This document shows, piece after piece, positions 35,286-47,550 of a stretch of 64,000 bases of DNA (position 1 is its first letter; every line of letters begins with the position of its first letter). The DNA lies in NCBI GenBank assembly GCA_038380435.1, contig JAWZYU010000001.1, forward strand, positions 11,636,001 to 11,700,000, given 5' to 3'. The notes beneath the pieces were generated by a model. The model made no database searches. It saw nothing but the letters and a program-made list of their open reading frames with translations, and was not told the DNA's origin. This DNA is from Ryuthela nishihirai (taxonomy: Eukaryota; Arthropoda; Arachnida; Araneae; Heptathelidae). The position numbers and the translations under genes were made by a program.

Positions 35286-36419
35286 ACCTATTAAATTTTT
35301 CAAAATTCTATTTACCTTGGGAGTTCTTGAAAGCGACGATGAAATTCTGATCGAAAGATTTTCACATAATATCACTTCGCACAAAAGAGTATTTTCCATA
35401 GCCGAGTGATAGTTGCTGTTGCAATCAATCACCAGACGACGAGTAGAGTCGTGGTGGTTATGCCTAACAAAGAACTATCACAAAGTAGCTCACGCAAAAA
35501 TTATGCGCACAAACTTTCTATAAATCACTTCACTGATTACACCTGAGAACGTTAAGCACTCTAATAAATAACAATCCACGTTGTATTCACCTCAAAAATG
35601 TGAAATATATATCTACTACAAAAGTTAAAAAATTAAAAATTCCGCCCTATCACGACACCGTGGCCAGCGAGAACAAGTGAGACGAAAAGCTCACGGGACT
35701 GCTAAATCTCTTTTTTTGAACGTCACAGCTACGTGACATTTGGCCTTCTCTGTAGAAGGAGGCTTTGATTTTGCCTATGTCAGGTTATTGTCACCGTTGC
35801 AGATTATTGCACCCCTTCGCAGAGTTCTTAACGCATTTTGTGCACTCTACAGGATTTTGGGTTTTTCTAAGTTTGGAAAATTCTCGCGCTGGCTCTAGTA
35901 TCTATCGTATTTCCTGCGCTGAACAAAGCTCCGTTATGAGTTTTTTCCAAGTTCTTAAACTTCGCCACTCTCATATCATCTCCTGTAATACCAAAAACAC
36001 ACAACTCTTAAGACATACGTCCTAAACAAACGCTTTCTTCGTTACATCTGACAGAAAACGTAACACAGTCCTGCTCAAAAAGATTCAAACTCGCTGAGGA
36101 AAACTCTGTGCACACTTGGATAATGAACACAATACACACGTTAACATCCTCATCGAATCTGAAAATTGGAACCTTACGCGAAATGGGCAAATATTGGCGT
36201 CATTGATTCCCATCATTGAGAGAGAAATACACAGAACCGTGTTCTTACAGGGCAAAAAAGACCTGCATATATTCTTAAACCTATTCAATAAGAGAGTTCA
36301 CCTCGTTGTAAACAAATGTAGGAAAAAGTGATTTCATCAATATAGCTAAATCGTGTTCATAAAAATACGTAGACACGAATATGTAGGTGTAGAGAAAGTA
36401 ACGGTAAAAATCATTACAC
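35286..36419. other. No recognised gene
   Basis: Less AT-rich than its neighbours around 35640-36200. Short frames exist on both strands (plus 35765-36025, minus 36008-36190) without recognisable domains. A small hairpin GCCTTCT-ctgt-AGAAGG lies near 35743. Confidence 0.3.
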
Positions 36420-37900
36420 CTACGAAATATGAATATTCAAGTTCACATTAGTGGTATAATCCCCCCTTTTGAACAAAAAATGCTTCTGCCTCTTCCAAAC
36501 TCTTGAGAAAATAATTTCATACATGCAGATTCGAACACTCCCAAACACAGAAATAAGTCTCACATGGGCAAGCTCTTGCATGAAAATTATCCAAATTGGC
36601 TTATGCTTATAAATAAAATGTTTTACTTTTATACACAGCTGAAAACGAACGTGGGAATTCACCCTTGTTCAGAAAAAGGAATACTTGATTCACATACAAC
36701 TGAAAAAGGAACAAGTGCTATTCATATGCGTATGTAAAAGGTGTATATTTGCATCCCCTCAAAAATTAAGGTACTCTACTCACACTGTTGTTGGAAGTGA
36801 ACATGTGAAATTAATCCTTCTATAGAGGTAACGAAAATAACACTAATGAATCTCCCCTTCTTCAGAAACAGGGGACGGTTGATTCACACACAATTGAAAA
36901 GGCATGTGTAAAATTCACATGCTTACACAAAAAGAATGTTTGCAGAAAAAATAATGTCGCTGATTTGCATTGCACTCAAAATGAGCATGCTTGCGGGAAA
37001 CGAATTTGTGACATTCACACCTGAGTTCTAAAAAGTGAATACTTACGGTTAAAATAACCTTACTGCTTCGTACCTGCATATAATTGTAATAACCCAAAAA
37101 AGAGTTTCACACGTATAGAAATATGCATTCTCAGGTGGAAAAAATTGCTGAACCGATTCTTGCTTGAACATGAAATATGCATGTTGGGTTTAATTGCGTA
37201 ATAAAACACATATAAGAATACATATCGAGAAATTATACAATATGTTTTAAAATTATTTATATAATATACAATTGAAAATTGTCGAGAAACACGTCCTTGC
37301 AGGAAAAATAACCACTTTCACACTTATACAATGTAGAAATATACATTCTCATGTGGGATAAATAACTAAACCCACTTTACTTAAACATGAAATGTACGTC
37401 TTGGAGTTACTTAGGTAGCGAAACACACATATGAATACATATCATTGTCGAAAAACGTATCGTTGCACGAAAAATAACCACTTTCAGCCTTATACAAACA
37501 TCGTGTACTTGCACACCTCTTTGAAGAATTCCCCAGTGGTATAGAAATATACAATCTCATGAGGAAAAATAACTACACCGATTCTTACTTAAACATGAAA
37601 TGTGCTTGTTAGATTTACTCACATGATGAAACACACATGTGAATACATATCATTGTCGAAAAACCTTTGCGCTTATACAAGCACAATTTAACACTTGTTC
37701 AAACGTAGAATTATATTCGTACTATTATATTGAAAAGTGAATGATTGCAGGAAAAATAACTGTAGAAATACACGTGGAACCCTGAAAAGAGTATGGGAAT
37801 ACTTGTCCAAAAATATAGACATTCTTTGTGCAAATCTGTTTTAACACGCCTTTATACTTTCCACGCTCATACATGAAAATATTCCTTACACTCCTGATTT
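36420..37900. repeat. Degenerate tandem repeat, ~200-215 base unit
   Basis: Recurring phrases mark the unit: ATAGAAATATACATTCTC (near 37117, 37327, 37543), AAACATGAAATGTGC (37168, 37385, 37592), and AATACATATCATTGTCG (37433, 37640). Looser copies of a TTGATTCACACACAAyTGAAAA phrase occur near 36684 and 36883. Spacing is about 200-215 bases. Stops fill all frames. Confidence 0.6.
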
Positions 37901-37960
37901 CATCCATTCATTGAAATTAGAAATTTCGTTGAATTAGAAATTGAAAATTCATCCATTTCA

Positions 37961-37997
37961 TTGAATTAGAAAGTCATGTCATGACTTTCTAATTCAA
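37961..37997. repeat. Perfect 37-base palindrome
   Basis: Perfect 18-base arms (left TTGAATTAGAAAGTCATG) around one central T. It follows a short direct duplication (ATTCATTGAAATTAGAAA, then TTTCATTGAATTAGAAA). Confidence 0.8.
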
Positions 37998-39092
37998 ATC
38001 TTATTTGCGTCCTCTCTAAGAGAAATGCATCGCTCATTGACCAAGGTTTTTAGAAAAGTGTTATGTCATATCCCTACTTCTGAAAGATCGTCCCCTACGC
38101 CATTTAGGCATCGAAGTAACGAACGACGGCTGTCCCACAGAAACGATATTAAAACTGTCCTGTGGAATGAGGGAAATGAGGGGTGGAAATGTTATTGATT
38201 GGGTGAAGAGAAGCAGAAACTTATGTGATGGAAATGATACAGCCGTTAATGATTTGAAATTCCGTTGATGTTGTTGCACGTGGACACTATCACCACTTAA
38301 CAAATTATGTAGGAATAACATTTATGCTGCTTTAAATTTCCGCAATCCTTCTACATCCTATCACACCAGAATGCAACTTTTACACATTTTATTACACTGT
38401 GAAACTCGTATTAACAATATTTCCTTTGGTTGTTTTTTATTCATTCTACACTGAATTTGCATTTTACACATAATTCATTTTACATTGAATTTTTCTAACA
38501 TTCTGTTACATCGACACATTTTGTAAGACATACATCATTCATGCAACTTGCACACATTTTTTTTATATTAAATTCATATTGTAACAATTTTCTGGTGTAC
38601 AACTGTAAATTTTCTGTCTGGGTTCTTTCTAACAGGGAGTTTTTTTCGCTTTCTAATGTACTTTATTTCCTTTTTTTGATGGTGTAAAACCATATATTCA
38701 CAGTTTTTAATTTTGATGTACAGTAAAAGAGGGCATTTTAAAATTAGCTGACCGCTTTTAGTAGCATTTGCTGGCAGGAAACTATTGAGATGCCCCATTA
38801 AACTGAAAGATCCCCAAGGAAGATAAAATCTCAGATGTCAGCAGTATAGAACATAAGGGACCCTCCATTGACCATTGACCTCCTCAGCAAAGTGGATGGG
38901 TGCAGCATTTCGCCATATTGACGTTTCTCCTGAAAGGGATTGGTCGGGTTCTTTTACTTGTCACCAGATGACTCGCTCTCCCAGCAAACGCGAAACCTGG
39001 AGGTCATGTGACCTTTTGCATACCGACATGATAAGGTTGAAAGTTGGATGCCTTCAACGTGTTGGCTCGTGTAAGGCAATTTGCTACCACTT
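37998..39092. other. No recognised gene
   Basis: AT-rich until about 38780, then more GC-rich with a plus-strand frame from 38875 that runs into the SINE. No domain recognised; the GC-rich part may belong to a longer repeat unit that includes the SINE. Confidence 0.3.
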
Positions 39093-39468
39093 AAGCCATC
39101 CCGTGGCCGAGTGGTTAGCGCGCTTGGCTACTAATCTAAGGGACCTGGGTTCAAGCCCCAGATAAGGCACGAACGTTTGTGTTGTTTTTATGCTGAGATC
39201 CTCACAGACCTTCTACTATCTGGGCTGCGCTACGCACCCCCCTTTAACGCCACCCATATTTCAAATCCCTATTAGTGTCTGTGACAAACCTTTATCTTCT
39301 ACTTCCAGGCTTCTCATGCCACTCGTGTACTGTCGGAAGATGGAATACGAGTTTTCCCCATGGGGGCGGGTCCTTCGGGACCCAACCCAATTATTGAAAC
39401 CTACTATGGTATATAAACTGACAGGCAACTGTCAGACCTCCGTGGCAAGTAGCTGCTTGAGGGGGTAT
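39093..39468 (+). repeat. Full-length tRNA-derived SINE
   Basis: The tRNA-like head has an A box GTGGCCGAGTGGTTAGCGC and a B box GGGTTCAAGCCCC in 39098-39170. The head is followed by a body of about 300 bases, including a TATATAAACTGACAGGC stretch, and ends AGCTGCTTGAGGGGGTATT and a T-rich tail. RNA polymerase III promoter boxes are present. The A box resembles serine tRNA, but no long variable arm or clean cloverleaf is seen, so it is a SINE and not a tRNA gene. Three truncated relatives lie at 5933, 29228 and 61850. Confidence 0.75.
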
Positions 39469-40820
39469 TTATTATTTTTTTACGGCTAATGTTTCGAACA
39501 GTATTAAATATCCAAAGCATATTACTTCACGTAACTCATTCTGAAATTTTTAGTGAGGCGCGATATTTTCTGTTATTAATATGGTATCGAAGAAGCTTTC
39601 TGATATAGCTTGTTACACAGATATACTGAAGAAGAGAAGAAAAGTATTTGCTAAATTTTGATTTCCTCTCCAGTTGCAAATAAAATTCTGAAGAATTAGC
39701 TCACAAGTAAGTTCAGAGGGTTATCAGAGAAAATTAACTCTGAAAGTGCGAAACAGTATATCGATCTACTGAGGCAAACGATTTATTAAATAGATTATAA
39801 TTTTTATAGTTGATTTGAATCTAAATAGCTTAATTATTAATTATTTGTATATGAATTTTTTTATAGTATTTGTTAAAATTAATGATTCCTCCCCTCTTTT
39901 ATTAACATACAGTTAAGTTCATGTTGTGCTTGGATTGCAGAATTAAAGATAGATGCTTTAAAGTTTTTGAGACAAAACGAAAGACTACCCACAACGTATG
40001 AATTGCTTTCTACTTTTAGCATTGATGACTTATTTTTTACACGAAGAGGCACTTTTATAAAACTTAACCGTGTCCAAAAACTCTATGAGAATTATTTTAT
40101 ATCCAAAGACAACCTGATCCTGTAAATAAACGTAACGAACCAATCACACGCATGTAGGTGTACTAACGATCACACGCATGTAGGTGTGTAACACGAAATA
40201 AGATTTCATCATTATATATATGTAACGAGACGTGATGAATCATTGGTCTTGTGATCTAATCACACATTCGCCAGTAAACGGAGGAAAGAACGATTTTTTT
40301 AAAACTGTAAGAGTGTTTATACTTACAGATGTTTTTTAAATAATTTGTTCCAAATAATTTTAATTATTAGCGGATTTTTTCTTCTTAGGAAGAAATAATA
40401 TTTCGCTACCGATTTTAAAAAGTTTTTAAGGAGAATAAATAGAGTTTTTAAATTACTTCATAAGAAAAATAGTATTTCGTATAAATGAATTGCGAACTGG
40501 ATTGGTAATGTAGCGGCAATAAGTATTAGGAATAAAAAATGGGAAAGTGAGTTTAAACTTAAGATCAAATCGCGTAGCAGATATACTGGAATTAAAAATA
40601 AATAGAAAAAAAAATTTTTTTTAGCTGTTGAAATAAAAATAGGAAGGTGAGTTTTTTTTTTATCTATGATTCTTGTGCTGTTGCAATCACGATGTCTTTG
40701 AAATGGCTTAGTATTAAAAAGGGAAAATAAGGGGAGTCTAGGGAATTGCAGAAATGTGAATTTAACGTAAAATATTTTTCTTTTCCTAGTTCCGAATCCT
40801 GATGCGGTAGGGTGACCTGA
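39469..40820. other. AT-rich DNA with short direct repeat
   Basis: No gene seen. A 19-base direct repeat ATCACACGCATGTAGGTGT occurs twice in 40142-40189, seven bases apart. A minus-strand frame 40458-40856 is AT-rich, leucine/phenylalanine-rich and unrecognised. Confidence 0.4.
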
Positions 40821-42500
40821 AATGTGCTCTGCAGACGTTGGAAGATGTCTGAACACAAATATCTGATGACATCAGCCTGCAACAATATGGAGAGTAATTT
40901 TAGTAAGAGGAGCATTATGACACTTGGAGGTCTGGGGGGGGGGGGCGAAAGGAAATTTCAAGATGGGTTGTCGTCTTGTGATGAGGAAATTTGTTTATTT
41001 ACAAAATAGCTTTTCTCTCATAAAGGAGAGTGGGATTGATAAGGGAAGTTTTGATAAGAGGGTGAAGAGTATTTCCAAAACGTCGTAGCACACCATATCT
41101 CTTGTAATACTGATGGCGTCAGCCTGAAACAAAGGGGGTTGAAGTAGTTGTTGACAATGCAGGTTTGGCTAAAAGGTTGTTTACTTCCATCGGGTGACAT
41201 CATCCGACGTCTCTGGAGTTAGAGAAATTTCGAGATGAGTTGGCCATCCGAAATGGTGGTCAAGGTGGTTTTTTTAATGGGGAGGGGGACATGATAAATG
41301 ATTGAAGAACTTTTCCAAAGCATGTTGTAACACATCATGTCTGATATAATGGTGATGATTTAGAATACTGGAATAAAGGAAGGATCAACAGTGTTGGTTT
41401 AGTACGTGATATCATTCAAGATGGCCGTCGTGGGGGAAAATTTCGAGAAGGTTTGACCATCCAAGATGGCCGCTAAGGGGTTTCTATTGAGGGAGGTGTG
41501 TGAAACTTTTGCTAAGAGTTTTAATTAATCAGGGATTTTTAATGAAGGGGGTATTTTTTTAAATTAATAACGAGTTTATAGGTTGGCCATCAAAGATTGC
41601 TGCCAAGGGGGTTTTTAATGAAAGATATGGCACTTTTGATATGTGGGTGAAGAGTTTCCAAATTGTGTTGTGACATGTCATGTCTGATGCAATACGGAAA
41701 CAAAGGAGATGTAAATATGAATGAATGATGCCATCTGATGCTCCACTATACAGGACAGTACCACATCATATGGATGTTACCAAATGTCGCATTCGTATAC
41801 TAATTGAGGCTTAAAGAAAACTGACAATAGAGCAGCGAAGAATGAACCTATCTAGGTGATCTACATTATATTGAAGATATTTATTTCGGTCAATTCATTT
41901 GTCTCTGGAAATTAATGGAATTGTTTTAGAATTTTGAACTGTGCCAGAAATAAGTTTCTGATATTTCTATAGGTAACAATATGATCTAGGTTAAACTAAC
42001 ACTCTGTAAATGAATTGTGCCGGTTTCGGCCATTAAGAAAGTGTGATGTCAAGCTTTTATTTTTTATTTTTTATATTTTAAAGAAAAAAATTGTATCGCT
42101 ACCTTAATTTCAAATGGTTAGGACAAATGTCCACGTTTCAAACACCTGGTTTCAGTGATGGTTGGGTGAGGGGATCCACTGGAGGGCTGTTGGGAAAAGG
42201 AGTGGGGTGTGGCTCCCCACACATGGAGCCATGGCTTAACGCACTATCTGAGAGATGGTGGTCTTTCCAAGCCAAACAGTGACTCCTATTCACTGTGGGC
42301 AGGGCAGGGAGTTTAGCGGAGAAAGAAGAGATGATCAACAATATGGGTTTGTTTGATGACGTCATCTAAGATGGCCGTCTCTGGATTTAGAATAATTTCA
42401 AGATGGCCACCATGGGGGGTTTTAATGAGGGAGGATGAATTAAAGAAAGTGACTTTTGATAAGAGTTTGTGGATTTTAATTAAAAAGAAATTTTTAATAA
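40821..42500. repeat. Degenerate tandem repeat, ~240 base unit
   Basis: Recurring blocks: CATATCTCTTGTAATACTGATG-like lines near 40850, 41090, 41335 and 41675; AAGATGGCCGCCAAGGGG-like lines near 41255, 41460, 41595 and 42405; TTTTAATGAGGGAGG near 41275, 41490 and 42420. Spacing is about 235-340 bases. Copies are strongly diverged and no frame is open across units. Confidence 0.55.
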
Positions 42501-44267
42501 GAGGGGTTTGGACTTTTTAATTAATAAAGCGTTTATTAAAAAAAGAGTGCATATTAATAAGGACATAGCGATTATTAATAAGTTGGTGCAGTTAGTTATG
42601 AATATTACTAAGAGGAGTAGTAGTGGGGTGCATAAAACAGCGTGGCCAAAAGCGATGTACCGGAAGGGGCGTGATCATTGGCATCACAAAAGGGGAAGCA
42701 CTGTCTGGGGGTGGGATGCGGAGCCTTACACTACTGACATTGTTTTCTTATCATTACAAAGAAAGCAATTTCTCAAAGCGTATTCTTATTGCAGAATATA
42801 TAATACACTGTACACATTAAAATTACAGTAAAATATCTACTGAAGAATTGCAACTATGTAAGGAATAGTGAGTTTTTTATATCCGAAAATATAATTTAAA
42901 GCAACGCTTCAAACTCAATGATAAATATGATATTCTCAGAAGCGAGATGTACGTATTTGTGGGAACAGTTTAATAGACACTTAATACAATATTCCAAAAT
43001 CGCTTCATTTATTAATTGCAAATTTGCTATAACCCAGCTTCTAAACATTCTGGTTAATCAAATAATTTTAAAAATTATGTATCACATTATTTTGCATTAT
43101 TTCCCAGAAAACTAATATTGCATATCTGAACACTTAAAAGAAAATGAAAAGGTTTTATCAGTTCGATATTAACTGATTATTAAATAATAATTACTACTAT
43201 TATCAATTATCTTCCAGTATAACATCATAAACCTTCATATGAGCACTTTAAGAATGTAATAAACAAATGATAAAATATTCCAGTTTTTTTAATGCTTCAA
43301 CTTCATTCAACTATCGAAAAGTCAGTGGAAAAATCTAGAAAAATCTTCAGTTTTTGAACCAATCTGCCATTAGGTTGTAAGCTAAAAATGCAGTATTTAA
43401 ATTTGTATACAGTTTAAATATAACCATATTTTTTAAGCTTTTTCTCAACATATATGGTTTAAACATCACTTGCAAAGTAAAATGAATTTTAGCAATTAAC
43501 AACGTGTAACAAGAAAGTAAGCGCGGATTATTTCGAAAAGACTCGTAAATCTGGGATTTCCACGCATACATTTATTTGTAAAGCAAGATAATACTTGAGG
43601 GATAAATCAAAACCTTGTCAAATCAACATGTTTTGCGGAATATGAAAGTAGAATTGCAGAACTACGAGTTTGAAATTTTGTTAGTACTAATCCTAGGAGT
43701 AAATGAGGTAGAGGCTAAATCAAATGATTTTGTTTCTATTTGTGATCACTATATCACACTGAAAGTTACTGCTACATTAGTAGAGGTTGTTTATAATTTC
43801 AATGCATATTTTCATTTCTGAATAAAATAATATATAATATTGCATTAATTGTAGTACAGTGTCAGTTCATAATCATGAAGAGAATCAAGGCTCAGAGTAG
43901 TTACAACAGTTCATTTTTCATTTGCATATAACCATTAGGATTGACATTTTAATCAATTTAAAGTTATTAAAATTAAAATATTTCCTTTTGGCAGTAAGAA
44001 ATGACTAAGGGAATTTTACGATACAGGAAATTTTGTTTAATTTGTGCAACAAGAACTTCAAAGGTTCATTGAGGTTTACTGTTACACTAGTATAGATTAT
44101 GATTTCAATATAAAATTTATTTAATCATAATATAATTTTGTACAATGTCTTATGATAATCAACCAGGAAGAAATTCAACAACTTTCTAAGTAACTAAAAT
44201 TATAGTTAGTCTCATACTGTTACGAATGAAATTACTACGTAATATTGGTTAAAAGCTTCTGAAAAAA

Positions 44268-44356
44268 ATCATCGCCGACACGGCGGGAATCGAACAAGCA
44301 ACTCTACAGATTCATGCCAGAGCATGCTACCTTTATACCACGCATCAGACAAGGAA
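44268..44356 (-). repeat. tRNA-like sequence (SINE head or tRNA pseudogene)
   Basis: In reverse: GATGCGTGGTATAAAGGTAG (A-box like), then TTGTTCGATTCCCGCC (B box) and a GTGTCGGCG end. It is absent from the other arm of the inverted repeat, so it was inserted after duplication or lost there. A full cloverleaf was not confirmed. Confidence 0.45.
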
Positions 44357-44655
44357 ATCTTTCAGAATAAGACCTTATAAATCTTAAATCACATTTTGCA
44401 AGCACATTTCCTTTACATTCAAATTTAATATTACAATTTATATTTAATCATGTATGCCTTAAATGCAAAACTGCTATCATTTAATGTACGATTGCTTAGC
44501 AATGTACATCAGCAATTATATATTCCATTTTAAGAGTGCTTCAGTGGATAAATTGCGAAAATGAGAAATATAACAATTCTTAACATTTGTACGCTTCCTC
44601 AATACGGAATCATTTAAAATTTACCTAGCACTGGCATATGTAACAGCCAGAGATA

Positions 44656-45763
44656 CACACCGAAGAGCCAAAACATTATGACCACGTACCTAATATGATG
44701 TTGGTCCTCCACATACCGCCAAAACAGCCCTTACCGGGGAAGCAGGGATGTTACAAGATTTCTAAAGGTGTCTTGTGGTTTCCGGTACCAATATGTTAGC
44801 AACAGATCCTTTAACTCTTTTAAGTTACGGTTGCCGCAGATCAGAATAGCATATACGATCTGCGGTTGAGCAGCCGCAGATCGGATATGCTATTCCAACA
44901 CACTACGGATGCTCAATTGGATTGATGTCTGGGAAATGTGGAGGCCAGGGAAATATCTGGAAGTCTTCCTCGTGTTTCGCAAATCTTTCTCGAACAGTCC
45001 AGGCAGTGTGGCATGGCGCATTATCCTGCTGAAAGAAGGCACTACTAGAGGGGAACATCATTACCATGAAAAGATGTATCCGTTCTGCAATGATATATAG
45101 GTAGGTGGTAGACGTCATAGTTTCCTGCACATGAATAATTGGACTCAGGGTTTCCCAGCAGAACATTGCCCAACATTCCATCCTGGTGCCAACACTTCCC
45201 CAGATAAACGACACACACACATATTCGGCCATCCACATGATGCAACAGCAAACGAGATTCATTGAACAGACAACCTTCTTCCAATCAGTCAAGGTCCAGT
45301 TTTGATGCTTGCACTTCATTGTAGGTGCTTTAGACGGTGAACCGAGGTTAGCATGGGCACTCGGAGCAGCCTGTGGCTACTCAGCCCCATTTTCAGCATG
45401 GTTTGATGTACTGTTTTGTTACACATTACTTCTGTCACCAGCATTCAAATTACGGGTGAGTTGTACTGCATTATCCCTTCTGTTGGCTTGTACCATCTGG
45501 GATAGGCTTCGCTCACCACTTGCATTGATGAGATGTGGTCGACCCACACTTGCCGGCGGTTAGTGGTTTTTCCCTCCTCGGACCACTTTTTGAAGGTACT
45601 AAGTCCGCTGCCTTTTCCATCTGAAGAACAAGAATAACACTGATTAACAAAACTCAATATCAGGTGTTATTTATTTCATGATTTTCACGCGCACCATTGT
45701 TTACGTGCAGTTGTTGCAATTTGCATAATGATGAGCTGGTCATAATGTTTTGGCTCTTCGGTG
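44656..45763 (-). mobile_element. Tc1-like transposon, degenerate
   Basis: Ends CACCGAAGAGCCAAAACATTATGACC in both orientations (left from 44658, right to 45763), TA on both sides. Minus-strand transposase pieces: KCKHQNWTLTDWKKV (45319 downward), FQQDNAPCHTAWTV with the second catalytic aspartate, and PDINPIEHP with the third acidic residue near 44910. The first catalytic segment is frameshifted, as are regions upstream. The other repeat arm has an uninterrupted version of this site (near 59560), so the insertion is younger than the duplication. Confidence 0.88.
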
Positions 45764-45858
45764 TATATTTAAACATGCTAATAACTTTTAACTGCGACAA
45801 CCCTTTTTTTATTCGAAGAAAAAATTCCACATTCGAAGAAAAAATTATATTAATTATA

Positions 45859-46690
45859 CAAGAAATATTCCGAGGCTGATAACTTTCGAATTCATCGGAA
45901 AGTAATTTTTTCTATCAACTATGTGAATCCACTTTCTTCGGAAGACGACCTTTATTCTAAAAAAGCAGAGCAATATTTTGCACCATCTGTTAATCGGAAG
46001 ATGCTCCAAATTCTTCAGGAAGTTAAATGACACATCTGGCCCTGTTGAATAATTTCCATTACATTCAGGGACTGAACATCGATATGGATATTGAAGATTG
46101 TACACCACTTTAACTCATTAAACTGACCGATGTGGGAAAAACCACAATACGACTTAAATGCGAAGGAATTAAGAGAAAGTTTCAGGACACTGAAATACAA
46201 CAGTCCAACACTACGGGCATTGATACTGCGTAGCCAGCACAATATGCTTTAACGAACCACCTAAGTTAACGCGATATAAGTTCTGGTCTTAGGTCCATTG
46301 GGCTTTTGTTATAGGAGGTATTACTTGGATACAGGCCAATGAGAACATCTTGGAAAGGGTATAACTGGACTCTTCCCACAGATATTTAAAGGAGCAACAG
46401 CCGTGTTCAGCTTATCAGTTCTTGTGTTGCTGTTAGGATATGTCACTCCAGGTGAGTGAGTTTGACACAGATCAAGGAATCTTTCGGAAATTGCAGCTCG
46501 TGTGGGATGTAGTGTACAGTTGTGCATCGAGTATGCAGAGAATGGTTACGGTAACGAACATGTTGTGACCTCATCTACAGAAAACTCCACGGTAAGACTG
46601 CCATCTTCAGAGACTGGCTATAACAGATCACTCTGCCCCATCTATGGCCATGGCTGAACAGTGAAGGTCAGTAACACATCAACACATCTT
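45859..46690. other. No gene; includes one tandem-repeat unit relative
   Basis: Around 45940-46012 a block with GCACCATCTGTTAATCGGAAGA closely resembles the array unit near 50660. The rest has no recognised gene. A GATATTTAAAGGAGCAACAG stretch near 46382 resembles the one near 50994 ahead of the polymerase fragment. Confidence 0.4.
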
Positions 46691-47520
46691 CCAATGTCTG
46701 TTGTAAGAGTTGATGGTATTTATTTCAATTCGGACTAAGCAGCTGCCAGCCATTGCTAAAACTTCCTCTGAATCCCAACACAAAGAAGCCAAACTACAGT
46801 GGTACTTTTGACGTTAGATATGGACAGAAGAAAGTGGTGCATCAAGCAACTACTGATGGCAGAAAGTGGTGCATCAAGCAAATACTGACTTCGATGGACC
46901 GAAGAAAGTGGTGTATCAAGCAACTACTGAGGTGCAATGAATGGTACAATGTCTTTGCTGATTAATTCCACTTCTGTCTGCTCAAATCCGATGGTAGAAT
47001 CCTCATCTGCTGACTGATTGATGAGAAGCACAGAGAGGAGTGTATTCGGATGAGGCATACAGTACCAAAGCTTGGGATTATAGTATGGGGTGCGATCAGT
47101 TATGAAAGCATATCCACCCTAGTACGGATCCGCATCATCACTGCCAATACTTGTTACATTTGAGACATTTTACAGAAAATAGTTCTTTCAGACTTACAAA
47201 CTGTGACCCCATGCAGCAGCTGCCATTGTTGTTTTCCTGAGGCAAAGAATGGGCATATATTTCCATCACCCTACAGATCTCCTGTTGTTATCCATAAAAA
47301 ATACGAGATATGGTCAAACTGATGGTGCAGCACATCCCAGCAAATGTAGACAAACTTTGGGCACTGGTGCATAGTGCTTGGATGGATATTTCGCAATCAA
47401 ACAATCGTTTAACTCCATACCATGCTGTGTATAGCAGGCCATACAAGCAGGGGGGAATACAGTCATTAATAAACAACTCGGTATATAACTGTGCAATTAC
47501 CTATGTATTGTAATCATTTA
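46690..47520 (+). mobile_element. Tc1-like fragment, heavily decayed
   Basis: The plus strand around 46975-47160 reads FCLLKSDGR, REECIRMRHTVPKLG and IVWGAISYES, as in the catalytic core of Tc1-like transposases. The following part (47160-47480) is out of frame. A small internal duplication near 46830-46935 repeats GAAAGTGGTGCATCAAGCAA three times. Ends are not defined. It lies head to tail with the next Tc1-like element. Confidence 0.6.
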
Positions 47521-47550
47521 TTACTACAATAAAGCTACATTGAACCACTA

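Larger units (their letters stand above)
42722..45858 (+). repeat. Left arm of large inverted repeat
   Basis: Starting at CACTACTGACATTG and ending near AAAAATTATATTAA, this arm matches the reverse complement of 59480-62640 in long collinear blocks. A short frame at 43615-43821 (MKVELQNYEFEILL..) has a close counterpart at 61711-61523. Without later insertions both arms are about 2.0 kb. Differences are scattered point changes and small indels, plus separate insertions: a Tc1 copy and a tRNA-like piece here, another Tc1 copy and a SINE tail in the other arm. No gene recognised inside; the arms may be copies of an unnamed dispersed element. Confidence 0.8.

Noticed and set aside
36420..37900. 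Possible degenerate C2H2 zinc-finger array (ATTCACACA..GAAAAG phrases)
   Set aside because: The period is about 200-215 bases and not a multiple of the 84-base finger unit, and no consistent C..C..H..H pattern was found in any frame.
39098..39170. Functional serine tRNA gene
   Set aside because: A and B boxes are present, but the anticodon arm pairs poorly, the long variable arm of serine tRNA is missing, and the sequence continues into a SINE body with other copies in the window.
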